A stretch of 64,000 nucleotides of DNA from Gnetum montanum (GCA_015680685.1 MNCI01015866.1:111784-175783), one strand, 5' to 3'. Counted from the first letter of the stretch, positions 32,441 to 42,005 are shown. Notes: a model not told the origin generated them from the sequence alone. Made by a program: numbers and translations.

Positions 32441-33736
32441 ATGCCACCGCCAACACATCAGTCCCCTTACCGGCAGCCCGATCCTTCCGGTTATTATGTG
32501 CAGCAGCCAGTTTCTCCAAGTGACTCCATGGGTCACACAACCCCCAACCATCACTACCAAGCTCGGGAGTACTTCCAAAGGACTCCTTCTCCTCCAGGAG
32601 ACACTCCATACCCACACCATCCTCCTAATCCATCCGCACCTCTTCCACCTCATGTAGTTTCCATAACACCTCCTGCTCCAACAATGCAAGGGGAACTTCC
32701 TCCTCAACCGCAGCAACGTCAAGCTACGAGAGCTTTAAATATCCAACCTACTTCTGGTTCTAATAACTGTAAAAAGAGAAGACCTTACTTCAGAACCAAA
32801 AGCCCAAACAAATTCTCACAACAACAAGCAGTTGAGGCCAGGTACACGCCTCCACCATCTAACACTTTGGAGCACACTTCAGTCCAATGGGGCCTAATGC
32901 ATACGGTTATCTTAACGCATACCGTAACTGACTGGATCAAGGTAGGCCACCTTTCTAGGAAACTAACTGACCCTGGGAGTTCCTTAATCTATTTATAGAT
33001 CACCGAAAATGAACCACATAGGGCTCTTCTTGACTCAAGTTCTGGAGTCAACTTAATTTCACAAAAGATGTATCATGCCTGTAACCTGCCCCAACTTAAG
33101 AAGAGAAACATTCAACTAGAGCTGGCGGACCAGTCCATCACCATTCCCTTGGGATTGGTGAAGGACGTCATCACCACTGTGTGTGGTTGGTCATACCTAG
33201 CTGACTTTCTAGTGATCGAAGTGAACAATAATGAAAGGAACTTCCCAATTATAATGAGAAGGGCATGGCTAAGCATAGTAGATGCATGCCTTACGATCTG
33301 CGATCTTTCCTTGGAAATCTCTAAGGTAAACATATGTGAAAAGATCGAGAAGAGGAAAGTTCCATGCATCACATACAGTGATTCATCAGGTGATGACATG
33401 GAGGGATGCTCATCTCCTCCATGCAGTAGGTGTGCCCTTGAAACTCTACAACAAAGATGCCTGTATGTAGCAACCACGTAACCAGTAGTAGACACCCCGT
33501 GGTTGACAGCCACTCAAAGGAGCAAGCAAATATGCATGGAACGAACTGAGGAGACAACTCATGCCAACAACAGTGGCATAGACACATTGGAACATGAGCA
33601 TCTCCAACTTCCTCCGCTCAACTTAAGATCATCAATTGGGGGAAGTTGGGCACTTCTTAGAAATTCAAATAAACGCTCATTATTTCGGATCTCTCCCTTA
33701 AAACTCAGTCATGGGGGAGATGGCCACCTATGCTAA
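32441..33736 (+). pseudogene. G3a proline-rich linker and retropepsin-like protease
   Basis: One frame runs from 32441 to the stop at 33734-33736, broken by TAG at 32996 (CAG in G3b) and TAA at 33479. The first 130 residues are Pro/Gln/Ser/Tyr-rich (SGYYVQQPVSPSDSMG). After TDWIKVGHLSRKLTDPG comes the protease: RALLDSSSGVNLIS, where G3b has the canonical DSG, then NFPIIMRRAWLSIVDACL. The C-terminus is LSHGGDGHLC. The active-site Gly to Ser change would inactivate it. It would cleave Gag, perhaps for helper-assembled particles. Confidence 0.75.
33706..33718 (+). promoter_or_regulatory. Internal polypurine-like motif of G3a
   Basis: 'cagtcatggggga' is nearly identical to the terminal polypurine tract at 35586-35599. 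It overlaps the last codons of the protease ORF (SHGGDG) and is followed by a T-rich run, as in a central polypurine tract. G3b has the same at 61589-61601. Confidence 0.45.
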
Positions 33737-33876
33737 CCATATGGGGCCCTCAGTTCTTTTTCAATTTTTTTTACACATTTTTGTTTTACAACGTTATTTA
33801 ACTTTTCTAATTTTTGTTTTACACCATCGTTATACTTTTTCCATTTTTTGTGTGAGCGTGTGTGTGTATCCACCAT

Positions 33877-34003
33877 GTAAGTTTGTCCCATAATAAGTGT
33901 TCAAACTGATGGTATGAACTTTTTTCATATTGATTGCTAATGTTTGGTTTTTACCTTTAAGTCACAATGTTGATACTAAGCTATGTTTCTTTTGATATGA
34001 CAG
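33877..34003 (+). other. Intron-like cassette 1 of G3a
   Basis: The 127-bp stretch starts GTAAGT and ends TATGACAG, with a branch-site-like 'gatactaag' about 30 bp before the end and a U-rich body. G3b (61824-61949) keeps the same boundaries (GTAAGT and GGTAG) and length (126 bp). Splicing here is an inference from these signals only. Confidence 0.5.
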
Positions 34004-35011
34004 GCAATGAGATCTGTTCCTCTTAGCTTGGAAATGCACAGTTCTCTTCTAATAAGAACTTTAACGAATCGGTGACTGGGTATTTCTCAAACTAAGGAAG
34101 GACTCAAGGATTGCAAAGGGTGTGACTTCAAGGGAACTTGATGCTTTTATGTTGGTCATTCTCTTGGGTGCTTAGATGTTTCTTCTTGAGTTTTCTTACC
34201 GTTCCGATGTTACCCAATTATCGGAAGCTGAGCCAATAAAAATAAGAAGTCTTTGCATGGTTTGGTTCTCACGCATAAAAACACAAAACACAAAAAAAAA
34301 TACCAAGTGAGAATTCAAAGCACACCCCTTAGACGAAATAACAATTGGGCTCCAAGCACTGGTTATGGAACCAAAAGTGTTCCCTCTAACTAAGGCCCTT
34401 CTCGCTTCCCATTGTTTCCTTTGTTTCATCAGAATGGTGGTGGCTCTTTGAAGATGCATCCTCATTATCCATGTGGATGGTTTAACCAAATGCATTGATG
34501 TGAAGTCACTGGAAGTGGTTGATTTGAGGCCGGAGTTGGAATGAGACTTGCCAAGTCACATTAACCATGAAACACACAAGGGGCTGTACACCACCTTGTT
34601 CTTGGGATTCCATTCCATTTCTCTTCTCTTCATCCTTCTCTCCATTGTTAATCTCATTGCTAGTTGTATCATTAGTGTATATACTTTGATTGATGCATTG
34701 TTTTCTTTTCGGTAAATTCTTGCGGTTAAGACTTTAACTCTTATTCCAAACGACATTCCTAGAGCCTACAGACTCTTTGAATGTGGGTCTGTCAGGGCAT
34801 TAAAGGCATGCACCTGCTTTGGGGAGGACCCACTGACATTCCTATTTGGAGCATTAGTTAACTTCTTTTGCTTAGCATTTTGCAATTAATTATTATTATT
34901 TTCATTACCATCTGGACATCTACTTCATTGATGTTTTCAGTTGTTCTTTTTTTTATCTATCTTTCTTACTCCTTTACCTTCTTCATTCTAATGCTACCGG
35001 AGGTTCGTGAT
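34004..35011 (+). other. G3a 3' non-coding region with conserved blocks
   Basis: No ORF is shared between the G3 copies here. A block 'tgctttggggaggacccact' (34814-34833) is conserved in G3b (62796-62815) and, with one change, in G2 (47777-47796). Minus-strand ORFs of 66-99 codons in this region are not maintained in G3b. Confidence 0.5.
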
Positions 35012-35022
35012 TAGTCATGGGG

Positions 35023-35232
35023 GTACGGGGCTTGCTTTTTTTGATTTTCTCCTAGCCTCGAAATTTTTTATTTTCTTCCTAACCCCTACACCTTCAATAG
35101 TCATCAATAACATCTTTCTCGATCCATATTAGCCATACCACAACCTCGCCAATGGACCTACACTGAAGTAAGGTATTAATTACATGATGATTCAATTACC
35201 CTTGCTAATATATGATTGTGTTGTGTGTGTAG
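35023..35232 (+). other. Intron-like cassette 2 of G3a, directly before a small ORF
   Basis: A GT donor sits in 'catgggggtacgg' (35023) and the AG acceptor in 'ttgtgtgtgtag' (35231-35232). An ATG follows immediately. The body is T-rich and 210 bp long. G3b has the same arrangement (63000-63211, acceptor 'tgtgtgtgcag'). In G2 the equivalent donor is a strong GTAAGT at 48448, again just upstream of an ORF. Confidence 0.45.
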
Positions 35233-35424
35233 ATGGAAATCATACAACAACAGAATGGATCTGGAGCAAACACTTGGAATGAAGTAGCGCTGAAGTAGCT
35301 ATGCAAGGAGCAAGATCGATGGCGCGCTTATGGATGGACAACGAAAAGCGTAATCTTGGCGTTCGCAACAGCGACACTTCTTTCTATCTCTCTCTTTCTC
35401 TCTCAGTTGCCAACAAAGGCCTGA
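35233..35424 (+). pseudogene. Small accessory ORF of G3a with hydrophobic C-terminus
   Basis: The frame encodes 63 codons, starting MEIIQQQNGSGANTWN and ending with a hydrophobic run (SVILAFATATLLSISLFL). One TAG at 35296-35298 is CAG in G3b. In G3b (63212-63430) the first 28 codons are nearly the same and the downstream part again turns hydrophobic. The shape suggests a tail-anchored or viroporin-like membrane peptide, which is inference. No family is recognised. It could be chance in a region of CT-rich sequence. Confidence 0.4.
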
Positions 35425-35585
35425 TGTCATTGTAATAAGGTGTTCACCCTTGTTGTCATGAACACCAGTTTTGTAAAGTCTTGTAATGATGATCCGTTCA
35501 CATGTCATCCCATTAGTTCCATTCCCCTCAATAATTCCATACCTTCCCGATATTATTGTAAGGAACTCGAGGATGAGTTTTCATT

Positions 35586-35599
35586 CAGTCATGGGGGTA
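35586..35599 (+). promoter_or_regulatory. G3a polypurine tract
   Basis: 'cagtcatgggggta' directly precedes the right LTR. The conserved block 'actcgaggatgagtttt' lies just upstream, as in G1 and G2. Confidence 0.8.
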
Positions 35600-36596
35600 T
35601 GATGAGACGCGATATGCACAAGCCACGATATCGCGTACGTGATATCACGACTGCCACGATATCGCATCCCCTGCAATATCGCATACGCAATATTGTGTCA
35701 TCCCCTGTGATATCGCATACGCGATATCACGGTCCACCGCCAAATCTATAAATAAGAGGCGGCACTCCCATCATTTTCATATAGAGGTTAGAAGTAGCGA
35801 AGCTCTAGCAGATTGATCACCCCAGAGATAGAATATTTTCCATGTGACCACAGTAGGAGTCCCCCAAGTGAACGGTTCTTTATTCAAGCAGCTTTGTACC
35901 TGAATGCCAATTGTGTACGGCAATAAAGACGAGCTTTGTGGATAAACCTTGCAGTACATGGATAGGTTTATTTAATGTTATTTATTGCTTTCCCAGTAGC
36001 GCGACATGAGTACGACTTGGTTACGAGCATTGACGAATGTGTATGGCTAACCAAGGAATCGGCTACTCATCGCAATTAGATTCTCTCACCCTTATCTCCT
36101 AGAACGTGGGACGAGTACGACTTGATTATGAGCATCTACGAATGTGTATGGCTAGTCAAGGAATCGACTACTTGTCACACTTAGGCTAGTTAGATGCCTC
36201 AGTACGACTGCTTCGAGCACGTGCATTATGTGTGGTAATCCCAGTAACAATTAGCATTTGGTAGCCACAGTTGCACAGTTTAGGATGTGTACGGTAAGTG
36301 GGAACGGATGTTGACGCTAGTTAATATAGACTTAGGTCCTTAGTTAGAGTAGTTAGTTCTCTCAACCCTTCACACTCTAGCATAGGAGATAAATCAAAAA
36401 AGACCAAAAAATCATATACCTCGGACTTACTTAACCATACACCATGACAATAACAAGTAAGTCTGGGAAGACAACGAATGATTAACCCCAAGTGTTCCAT
36501 GGGGCGTTTAGGCATTTAGTCAGTGGAGTTCGACCGGATCGTGCATGCTATGCTCGTTTCGTATGATTGAGTGTAGGGGTACCTCGCCACTCATCA
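35600..36596 (+). repeat. G3a right LTR
   Basis: It is 997 bp from TGATGAGACGC to CCACTCATCA. GATATC dyads lie at 35625-35732 and the TATAAAT box at 35747-35753. The later part holds several variants of the phrase 'acgagcatctacgaatgtgt' and 'gtacggctagtcaaggaatc', short degenerate repeats also present in G3b. Confidence 0.85.
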
Positions 36597-36601
36597 GCTA
36601 G

Positions 36602-38074
36602 GGTTATCGTAAATGGTGTAAACGGGATGTAAATGGAATGCAAACAGTGACACAAAATGTAAACAGAGCATACTGAATTATAAATAAAGCGTAAATAGAG
36701 CTATATTGTAAACAAAGCATAAACCGAAGTAAATAATGTAAATGGAAGACAATAATGAAATTTTATTATATTGTTTTAAAAAAAATATGCACCGATCAAA
36801 GCGTAGTTGCACACATGTGGATGGCAAGTGAAACGCCTAGCCCCGAGATGATATGATGCAACGATGTGATGATGTGATGATGGAAGTGAGAAATGCTTGG
36901 ATGCGAGGAGTCAAGTGTGCCGAGCACCCAAGGATTGCAGGTTCTATCCTCTCTCAGAATTGTCAATCTCTCCAATTTTTGCCTCCCTAATCTTTTTTGC
37001 CTCCTAGTTTATGTGAATTGATAGGGTATTTATAGGGTTGGGCCAGGCTCAGGCACGAAACTCAAGAATGAAATCAATGGTTGTGAGATGAGAGGAAAGT
37101 AGATCTAGCGACATGTGTCCCATGGATAGTTGGCACAGGTTGGATGTGTGCTGGATAGTTACATTCTTTGACTAGGTTCAATGTATCTGTGTTGGATAGT
37201 TGTGCATGAGTTGGATGTGTGTTGGATAGTTGCATTCTTTGACCAGGTTCAATGTATCTGTGTTGGATAGTTGTGCACGAGTTGGATGTGTGTTGGCAAG
37301 CTACATTCTTGACCAGGTACATTGCATTTTACAATTTATGGGTTATTCAACCCCATGAAAGTACATTTAATTTAGACCATGAGGGCTTGACATGCCCACA
37401 AATGGGGATTTATAATGAAATGTATAACAAGAGAAATTTGACTGCCCAGCGTGACCTACAATGTAACCTCCAAAAGTTGCAATTTTGAGCTCAAATCTGG
37501 AATTTCTGAAGGCTGTGACCCATAGTTATCAATAGTGGACCCTGAGGACAACTTACACCCTTGAAATTAAGTTATTTTGGCTCAGTTTTGGGGCTCTAAA
37601 AGTTGGTGACGCTGATCCTTACGCTGTGCAACGTCTGAAAAAGTAACCCCAGCATCACCAAGTCAAAATGATATATTTGAGGCCCAAATCTTGATTTTCT
37701 GGAGGCTGGGACTTGTTGGGGACCTTGGTGAAGGTCATGGGGGATCCTTGTACTCAATTTTGGCCTGTTTTGACTCAATTTCGAGGCTCCAAAAGTTGGT
37801 GACGCTGATCCTTACGCTGTGCAACGTCTGAAAAAGTAACCAAAGTGTACTTAGCCAAAACCAAACATTTTGAACCTGAAACTTTTGATTCTAGATACTG
37901 AAAGTTGGTGTAGTTGCTTGTGGGCCCCGAGGGGACCTTGCCTATTGAATCATGGGCCATCTCGAGTTGTTTCGGAGTCCTCCAAGTTTGGTCATGCTGT
38001 ACTCATGTTAGGCAGCAGCATGACTTAGCTTAATTCTTGTCTAAAAGTGCTAAGCCAAAATTAGTGGTCTTTGA
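36602..38074 (-). repeat. G4 5' LTR, proximal part (right of nested G3)
   Basis: It continues the LTR interrupted at 29425. It holds the TATAAATA box in sense (37027-37034) and the 71-bp repeats (37137-37320). It also carries the ~200 bp at 37660-37910 that the other LTR lacks. It ends 'ggtctttga' where the partner ends 'ggtctttca'. The target duplication gcaag follows at 38075. Confidence 0.8.
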
Positions 38075-38079
38075 GCAAG
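38075..38079. repeat. Target-site duplication of G4, right (gcaag)
   Basis: It pairs with 21306-21310 (gcgag). PLE-2 sequence resumes directly after it. Confidence 0.75.
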
Positions 38080-38159
38080 CACATCTGGAATGATGTTCTA
38101 AATAGTTAAATTTTTTTGGCAAAGCCAATCAAGTATAGGGTTTAGGAGGGTCCTCACAT

Positions 38160-39410
38160 TCAATGATTTAGTAAAAGTACTGAAATACAATTTGAAGATG
38201 AGAAATGTTTGTTTCCTAACATGAAGGTCATTACTCTGTTAAAGTCTAGCCAAAACTGATCAATGAGAAGTAGCAAGAACAAGGTTGAAACATTTAACCA
38301 ACAAGTGAGAAGGATACCCTCGAGCACAAAGTTGTTGAAAGAGTTGCCGCCAAATTTGTTAAAGATTTCCAAGACATAATTCTCTGATGAGGTATTTTTT
38401 TGAGTTTTGCAATGAAGAATGCTTTCTTTTGATGGAACAGATGCCATGAGGAGAAAAGGATGTACTAGTATGCATTCAAGGGTGTCTTATAACACTTGGT
38501 AGAAAGGATACCGATGTCGACAAAATGAGGATCCTTGAAGAAAGTAACATCCAAAATATTAACTATAGAATCAAAAATGGTGGGGGTAATGTTGATTAAT
38601 GGATAAACATTACCATATCTGGAGAGTAGGAGAGAAAGAGGATTTTCAAAACCACTACAGATGCCAAAAGCATCATCAATGAATCTTTTGAAATACAAAA
38701 GATTTTGTGAATCGAGAGTACAAAAAACTTGTTTTTCAAGATGGCACGAAAATAGACATATGTAGACAACGACAATGTTGCTACCCATTATGATGCCTCT
38801 GATCTGTTTAAATTGTACTCCATTAAGTTTTAAGTAGTGCTCATGAAGCACTAATGAAGTGAGCTCTAGAATGGCGTTGCTGTAGAAATCTTGCAAGGGG
38901 AATAGGTTTGTAGAAAAATATGTTCCAACCATATCTTTAAGGGTAGTAATGCCATGATCGGTGGAAATGCTGAGGTAAAGAGATTCTACATTGAACGTAA
39001 ACAAAGTACATAAACAGGTAGAACTTTTGAATGGAGATCACAGATCAGGGCAGATGAATCTTACAGATGATATGGTTGGGAACAAAGGATGGAAAACAAC
39101 AAATAGTGGAGAAGGCAAGAGGCGGGTTTAAGAACATAACCTATGTAGGAGCAAATTGGGCGGCCAACCAGGGATTAAATAAAAATTACAAGGTTTGGGA
39201 GCCTTGAATTGAAGCAATGAATCCTTAAAATCCTTAAAAACCTATGACAAATAGTTGATGATAGAAAAAAATTAACGACGAAGATCATCCCATGGAATAG
39301 AATCCACGCACAAATAAATATTCAAATTGAAGAGTTACCCAGTTGCTTCTTTAAGATACTATGAGGAATCCAAAACACAAACTCCAAGATTTTTGTCCGC
39401 TGATTAAATG
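38160..39410 (-). pseudogene. Penelope-type reverse transcriptase (PLE-2)
   Basis: The best preserved frame is 39004-38465 (179 codons): motif A as FTFNVESLYLSIS, the RGIIMGSN block, YFKRFIDDAFGICSGF (motif C, 38670-38695) and NILDVTFFKDPHF. The thumb region follows at 38447-38160 after a frame break. The N-terminal motifs are present in other frames to about 39410, but the IPKIHK region is deleted at about 39172. As in PLE-1, motif A has Asn where the catalytic Asp should be (codon 38990-38992). Sharing this lesion points to duplication of one already defective copy, or to a master copy that carried it. Confidence 0.75.
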
Positions 39411-39522
39411 ACAATGTTTATATCTTTTTGAAGTTTTCAAAATGCTCCAAGAAGATAACGAAAAAGAGGTTGCTGATTGTTGAAATCAATAAAGGAGAGA
39501 GCAACTTTAAGGGAAGCGCCAC

Positions 39523-39570
39523 GTTCGTTGAATGAATGCCTCATCTAGTTTTTTGGTACAAGCCTACACC
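39523..39570. repeat. 48-bp phrase repeated within PLE-2 (copy 1)
   Basis: 'cgttcgttgaatgaatgcct' and the following 'catctagttttttggtacaa' recur at 40673-40718 with three or four differences. It marks a join between the RT region and 5' sequences, as template switching or a local duplication would leave. Confidence 0.6.
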
Positions 39571-40135
39571 ATTGCCCTAAGCGCCACTGTCGTCGCCAAT
39601 CTAAGCGCTATTGTTGATCTAAACGCCACTGTCCTAAGTGCCACCGTCAATCTGTGCACTGCCATTATTGTTGGAGGGAGCCTGATATGCGATGTTGCTA
39701 CGACCAAGAACGAAACCTGTAGACGATTGAACTTCTCCATGTGCAGGCGGCGGATCATTTGTTCGCGCGTTGTTTTCAAATCGCGTGGCACCGAAAACGA
39801 TGCCTACGCGATGATTTGCACATTTTTTCGCACAACGCACTGCATGTGCTGCGAATGCTACTTCGAGCTCCATGCACACCGCACCTGTTGCCAAAGTTTT
39901 GCAGGTTGCCTCAATCCAGAAATCGCATGCCGTCGCCCTGATCCTAAAATTGTGCACTATCACTCCAATCTGCAGACCGTGCACCGTAAGCATCAAATCA
40001 CACATCGCGAGCACCTTGTAATCCACATCGGTCATCGTGAAGATTACCTTGATCACTGCGTATGCATCCACAAAAATCAAGCTTGAAGCCGTGCACGCGA
40101 GATGCACTTGGGAATGCTACAAAAATCTGAAACCC
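39571..40135. other. GC-rich segment of the PLE 5' region
   Basis: The base composition is clearly richer in G and C than its surroundings. Long ORFs overlap on both strands (39532-40086 plus; 40107-39634 minus), which is expected when stops are scarce. The PLE-3b counterpart (43800-44330) also has overlapping ORFs. In sense both begin with a Met-His-Leu start and end near an Ala/Ser/Thr-rich part, so a minus-strand coding role is possible but unproven. Confidence 0.4.
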
Positions 40136-40144
40136 AAAATCTTT

Positions 40145-40220
40145 TTGTGAATTAGGGCCAAAACCCTGCAATGAATTAGGGCTAAAACCCTACTATGAAT
40201 TGGGGCTAAAACCCTGACAC
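40145..40220. repeat. Telo-box-like minirepeats in the PLE-2 5' region
   Basis: Three imperfect ~25-bp copies of 'gaattagggctaaaaccct' follow each other, each a short dyad (AGGG...CCCT) and carrying an AAACCCT core. PLE-3b has the matching set at 44361-44436. Confidence 0.6.
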
Positions 40221-41437
40221 AAACCAGTGTTAGAAGAACCACCACCGTTGTCAGGAGAATGGCTACAATTGGTAGATCTGACACTATGATCACCCACCTG
40301 TGGAGTAGGGTTTAGTTGCCGCTGGTTTTTCTATGGTTGTTTTTACCACTGGTTTTTCTGCGATTGTTTTTGTCATTTCTGCCACCAAGAACACTGAGGT
40401 TGTTGCAGCGGATTAGGGTCACATTGAGAACTTGATGCTTGCTGCTAAGAGCTACGATTTTGCCTTTTCTAGCCATCTCACCGCATGGAAAAATTTGGGG
40501 GAATGATGCCACAATCTTTGAGCCATTCCCAAATTTTTGGAACGTTGCATCCCACTCTTGATGAACTGTTTCTTTGCAGTTTCAGCAGTAGATACAGCAT
40601 TCTTGTGTTGCTCCTCTATTTTTTTTGCTCATCTGCTTTTTTTTTAGCATCAACACGAATATCAAATTGTGGACGTTCGTTGATGAATGCCTCATCTAGG
40701 TTTTTGGTACAAGCCTACAAAAGAGCCTACTAAAATGGAGCAAGCTCTTGAATGCAAGAGATGCATTCTACCAGTTTTTGTATAACATCATGGGGGAAAG
40801 ATTCCACCTTTTGTTAGTGTGCATAAGCTAAAATGATTTCAGCACAAAGATAGGCATCTTGAAGGTTTACATCACCTTCTGGAGAAGAGGCTTTAAGTCT
40901 AGGGGCCAAAATTCAAAGGCTGTGTAACTTTTTGGAATGAAGTTGCTCAATCCGTTCCTTGGTTCAATGAGCGTGGTCTGCTACATAGAGGTGTTTTTGA
41001 AAATCTCTAGCTACTATGTGAATCATTTCCTACAAAACATTAAGGATCATAGAATCATCAAAAATGGGAATAGAGGCTTAAGCCTCATGGAGTTGCTACT
41101 TAAGCACAGCACATTGAGAGTTGGCTTCTCAAAGTTGTTGTTCACATAAAGACAAACTGGAGCGAAGTTCATCCACTTCATGTTTAGTCTTGAAAAAGGT
41201 ATAAAGGAATGCCTTTGTAGAACCAAAAGGATCATCTTCAACTGATCAGTTCACAAGACACGAACCTATAGCTAGATTCATGTCTTATTTCAGGGCATCT
41301 AGTGTTTGCAATCTTTTCTGTGATAAACTTGCAGAAGGATCAGGATTCAACTCATGCTAGGAACTTGCATGAGTTGATTGATCAAAAGCTAATGAAAGCT
41401 AACCTGCAAGGTTCATTTCTATTAGGTAGCAAGATAG

Positions 41438-41952
41438 ACAAGAAATTTTGAGTTACAAAAAATTTTATTTTGATCTTGTGTGGCTAACAGAAGTATGAAG
41501 TAGAAAGCAAAGGAGGAAAAAAAGAATAGAAACTAAAAAAGCTCAAATTAACATTAACTAAGTAAAGTTAAAACACAAAATTTTTTCAAGATTCTCATCC
41601 CTCTTTAGTATGTCTTAAGCTTACAAAGGCAAAGTCAAAAGCATAAGTGTTGAAGTGTTGAATTTAAATTGTCCCAACTTAAGAAATTTAAAATTTTGGG
41701 ACTTCTGAAAAATTTTAAATTTTAGAACTTATGAAAAATTTAATATTTTGGGACTTCTGAAAAATTTAACATTTTGGGACTTATGAAAAACTCAACTAGG
41801 CCCCACTCGTTCAAGCCGAAGTTGGGGTAGGACGAAGCACTTGCATATGTTTTAACGAGAAGTGAATGTAGCTTTCTTGGGTTTCACCAGCAATTGACCA
41901 CATCTAGAATGATGTTTTGGAAAGTCGGATCCTTTTGGCGAAGCCGATCAGG
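41438..41952 (-). mobile_element. PLE-3a: isolated PLE 3' fragment
   Basis: It matches the last ~500 bp of PLE-1 (17240-17665). In sense it begins at the telomere-like repeats (41952) and ends at 'aaattttgagttacaaaa' next to PLE-2. It carries a local expansion of a ~34-bp unit (41684-41790) that occurs once in PLE-1. A 3' fragment in front of another copy is the pseudo-LTR arrangement of PLEs. Confidence 0.65.
41684..41790. repeat. ~34-bp tandem repeat in PLE-3a
   Basis: 'attttgggacttctgaaaaa' with small variants occurs about three to four times. PLE-1 and PLE-2 have a single copy at 17470-17500 and 21180-21210. Confidence 0.7.
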
Positions 41953-42005
41953 TATAGGGTTTAGGGTTTAAGGTTTAGGGATTGGGGTCCTTAGGGTTTA
42001 GGGTT
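41953..42005 (+). repeat. TTTAGGG telomere-like repeats between PLE-3a and PLE-3b
   Basis: The plus strand reads tatagggtttagggttta, aggtttaggg, then attggggtcc, then ttagggtttagggtt. That is five to six units or part-units of the plant telomere repeat, followed directly by the 3' end of PLE-3b in antisense. The PLE body itself has one natural 'tatagggtttagg' at this place (17657, 38129, 42429), so part of the first block could be local expansion. The second block lies exactly at the PLE-3b tip. Confidence 0.7.

Larger units (their letters stand above)
29426..36596 (+). mobile_element. G3a: gag-protease-only LTR element nested in the G4 LTR
   Basis: Its LTRs are 29426 to about 30480 (partly in an N gap) and 35600-36596, with TGATGAGACGC starts and CCACTCATCA ends, flanked by a 5-bp target duplication. 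Inside are gag (from 30575), a proline-rich linker plus protease ORF (32441-33736), then about 1.85 kb with intron-like signals and a small ORF, and a polypurine tract. No RT or integrase is present in either G3 copy, so the family is non-autonomous by structure. Plant elements that carry only gag are known as TR-GAG; this family also keeps the protease. Confidence 0.85.
21311..38074 (-). mobile_element. G4: Tat-like Gypsy element with gag-protease, host of nested G3
   Basis: The element lies on the minus strand. Its 5' LTR is 29237-38074 (interrupted by G3), its primer site 29219-29236, gag 29150-25986, protease 25812-25318, a long repeat-rich 3' region, a polypurine tract next to 22997, and its 3' LTR 21311-22996. 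In sense the LTRs begin TGAAAGACCAC and end CAATACA. The 5-bp target duplication flanks it. No RT or integrase is recognisable between protease and 3' LTR, so it appears non-autonomous or internally deleted. It inserted into PLE-2 and was later invaded by G3. Confidence 0.8.
38080..41437 (-). mobile_element. PLE-2 body and 5' region
   Basis: In sense it runs from 41437 to 38080, then across G4 to 21305-20860. It holds a 5' region of about 2 kb shared with PLE-3b (40720-41437 matches 44940-45608), a GC-rich segment (39570-40120), the RT gene and the 3' region. Relative to PLE-1 it is rearranged at about 39520, where a 48-bp phrase that also occurs at 40673 is joined directly to RT-proximal sequence. 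Confidence 0.7.

Noticed and set aside
34196-34756. Minus-strand ORFs in the G3a 3' region as a possible antisense gene
   Set aside because: The collinear region of G3b (62170-62730) does not keep these frames open.
39532-40086. 184-codon plus-strand ORF rich in Cys and His
   Set aside because: Opposite to PLE sense, overlapping a similar-length minus ORF in GC-rich DNA, and not kept open in PLE-3b. Cysteines show no zinc-finger spacing.
41953-42005. True chromosome end or interstitial telomere marking a chromosome fusion
   Set aside because: Only about 50 bp, embedded between two PLE copies inside an LTR element, with sequence continuing on both sides.
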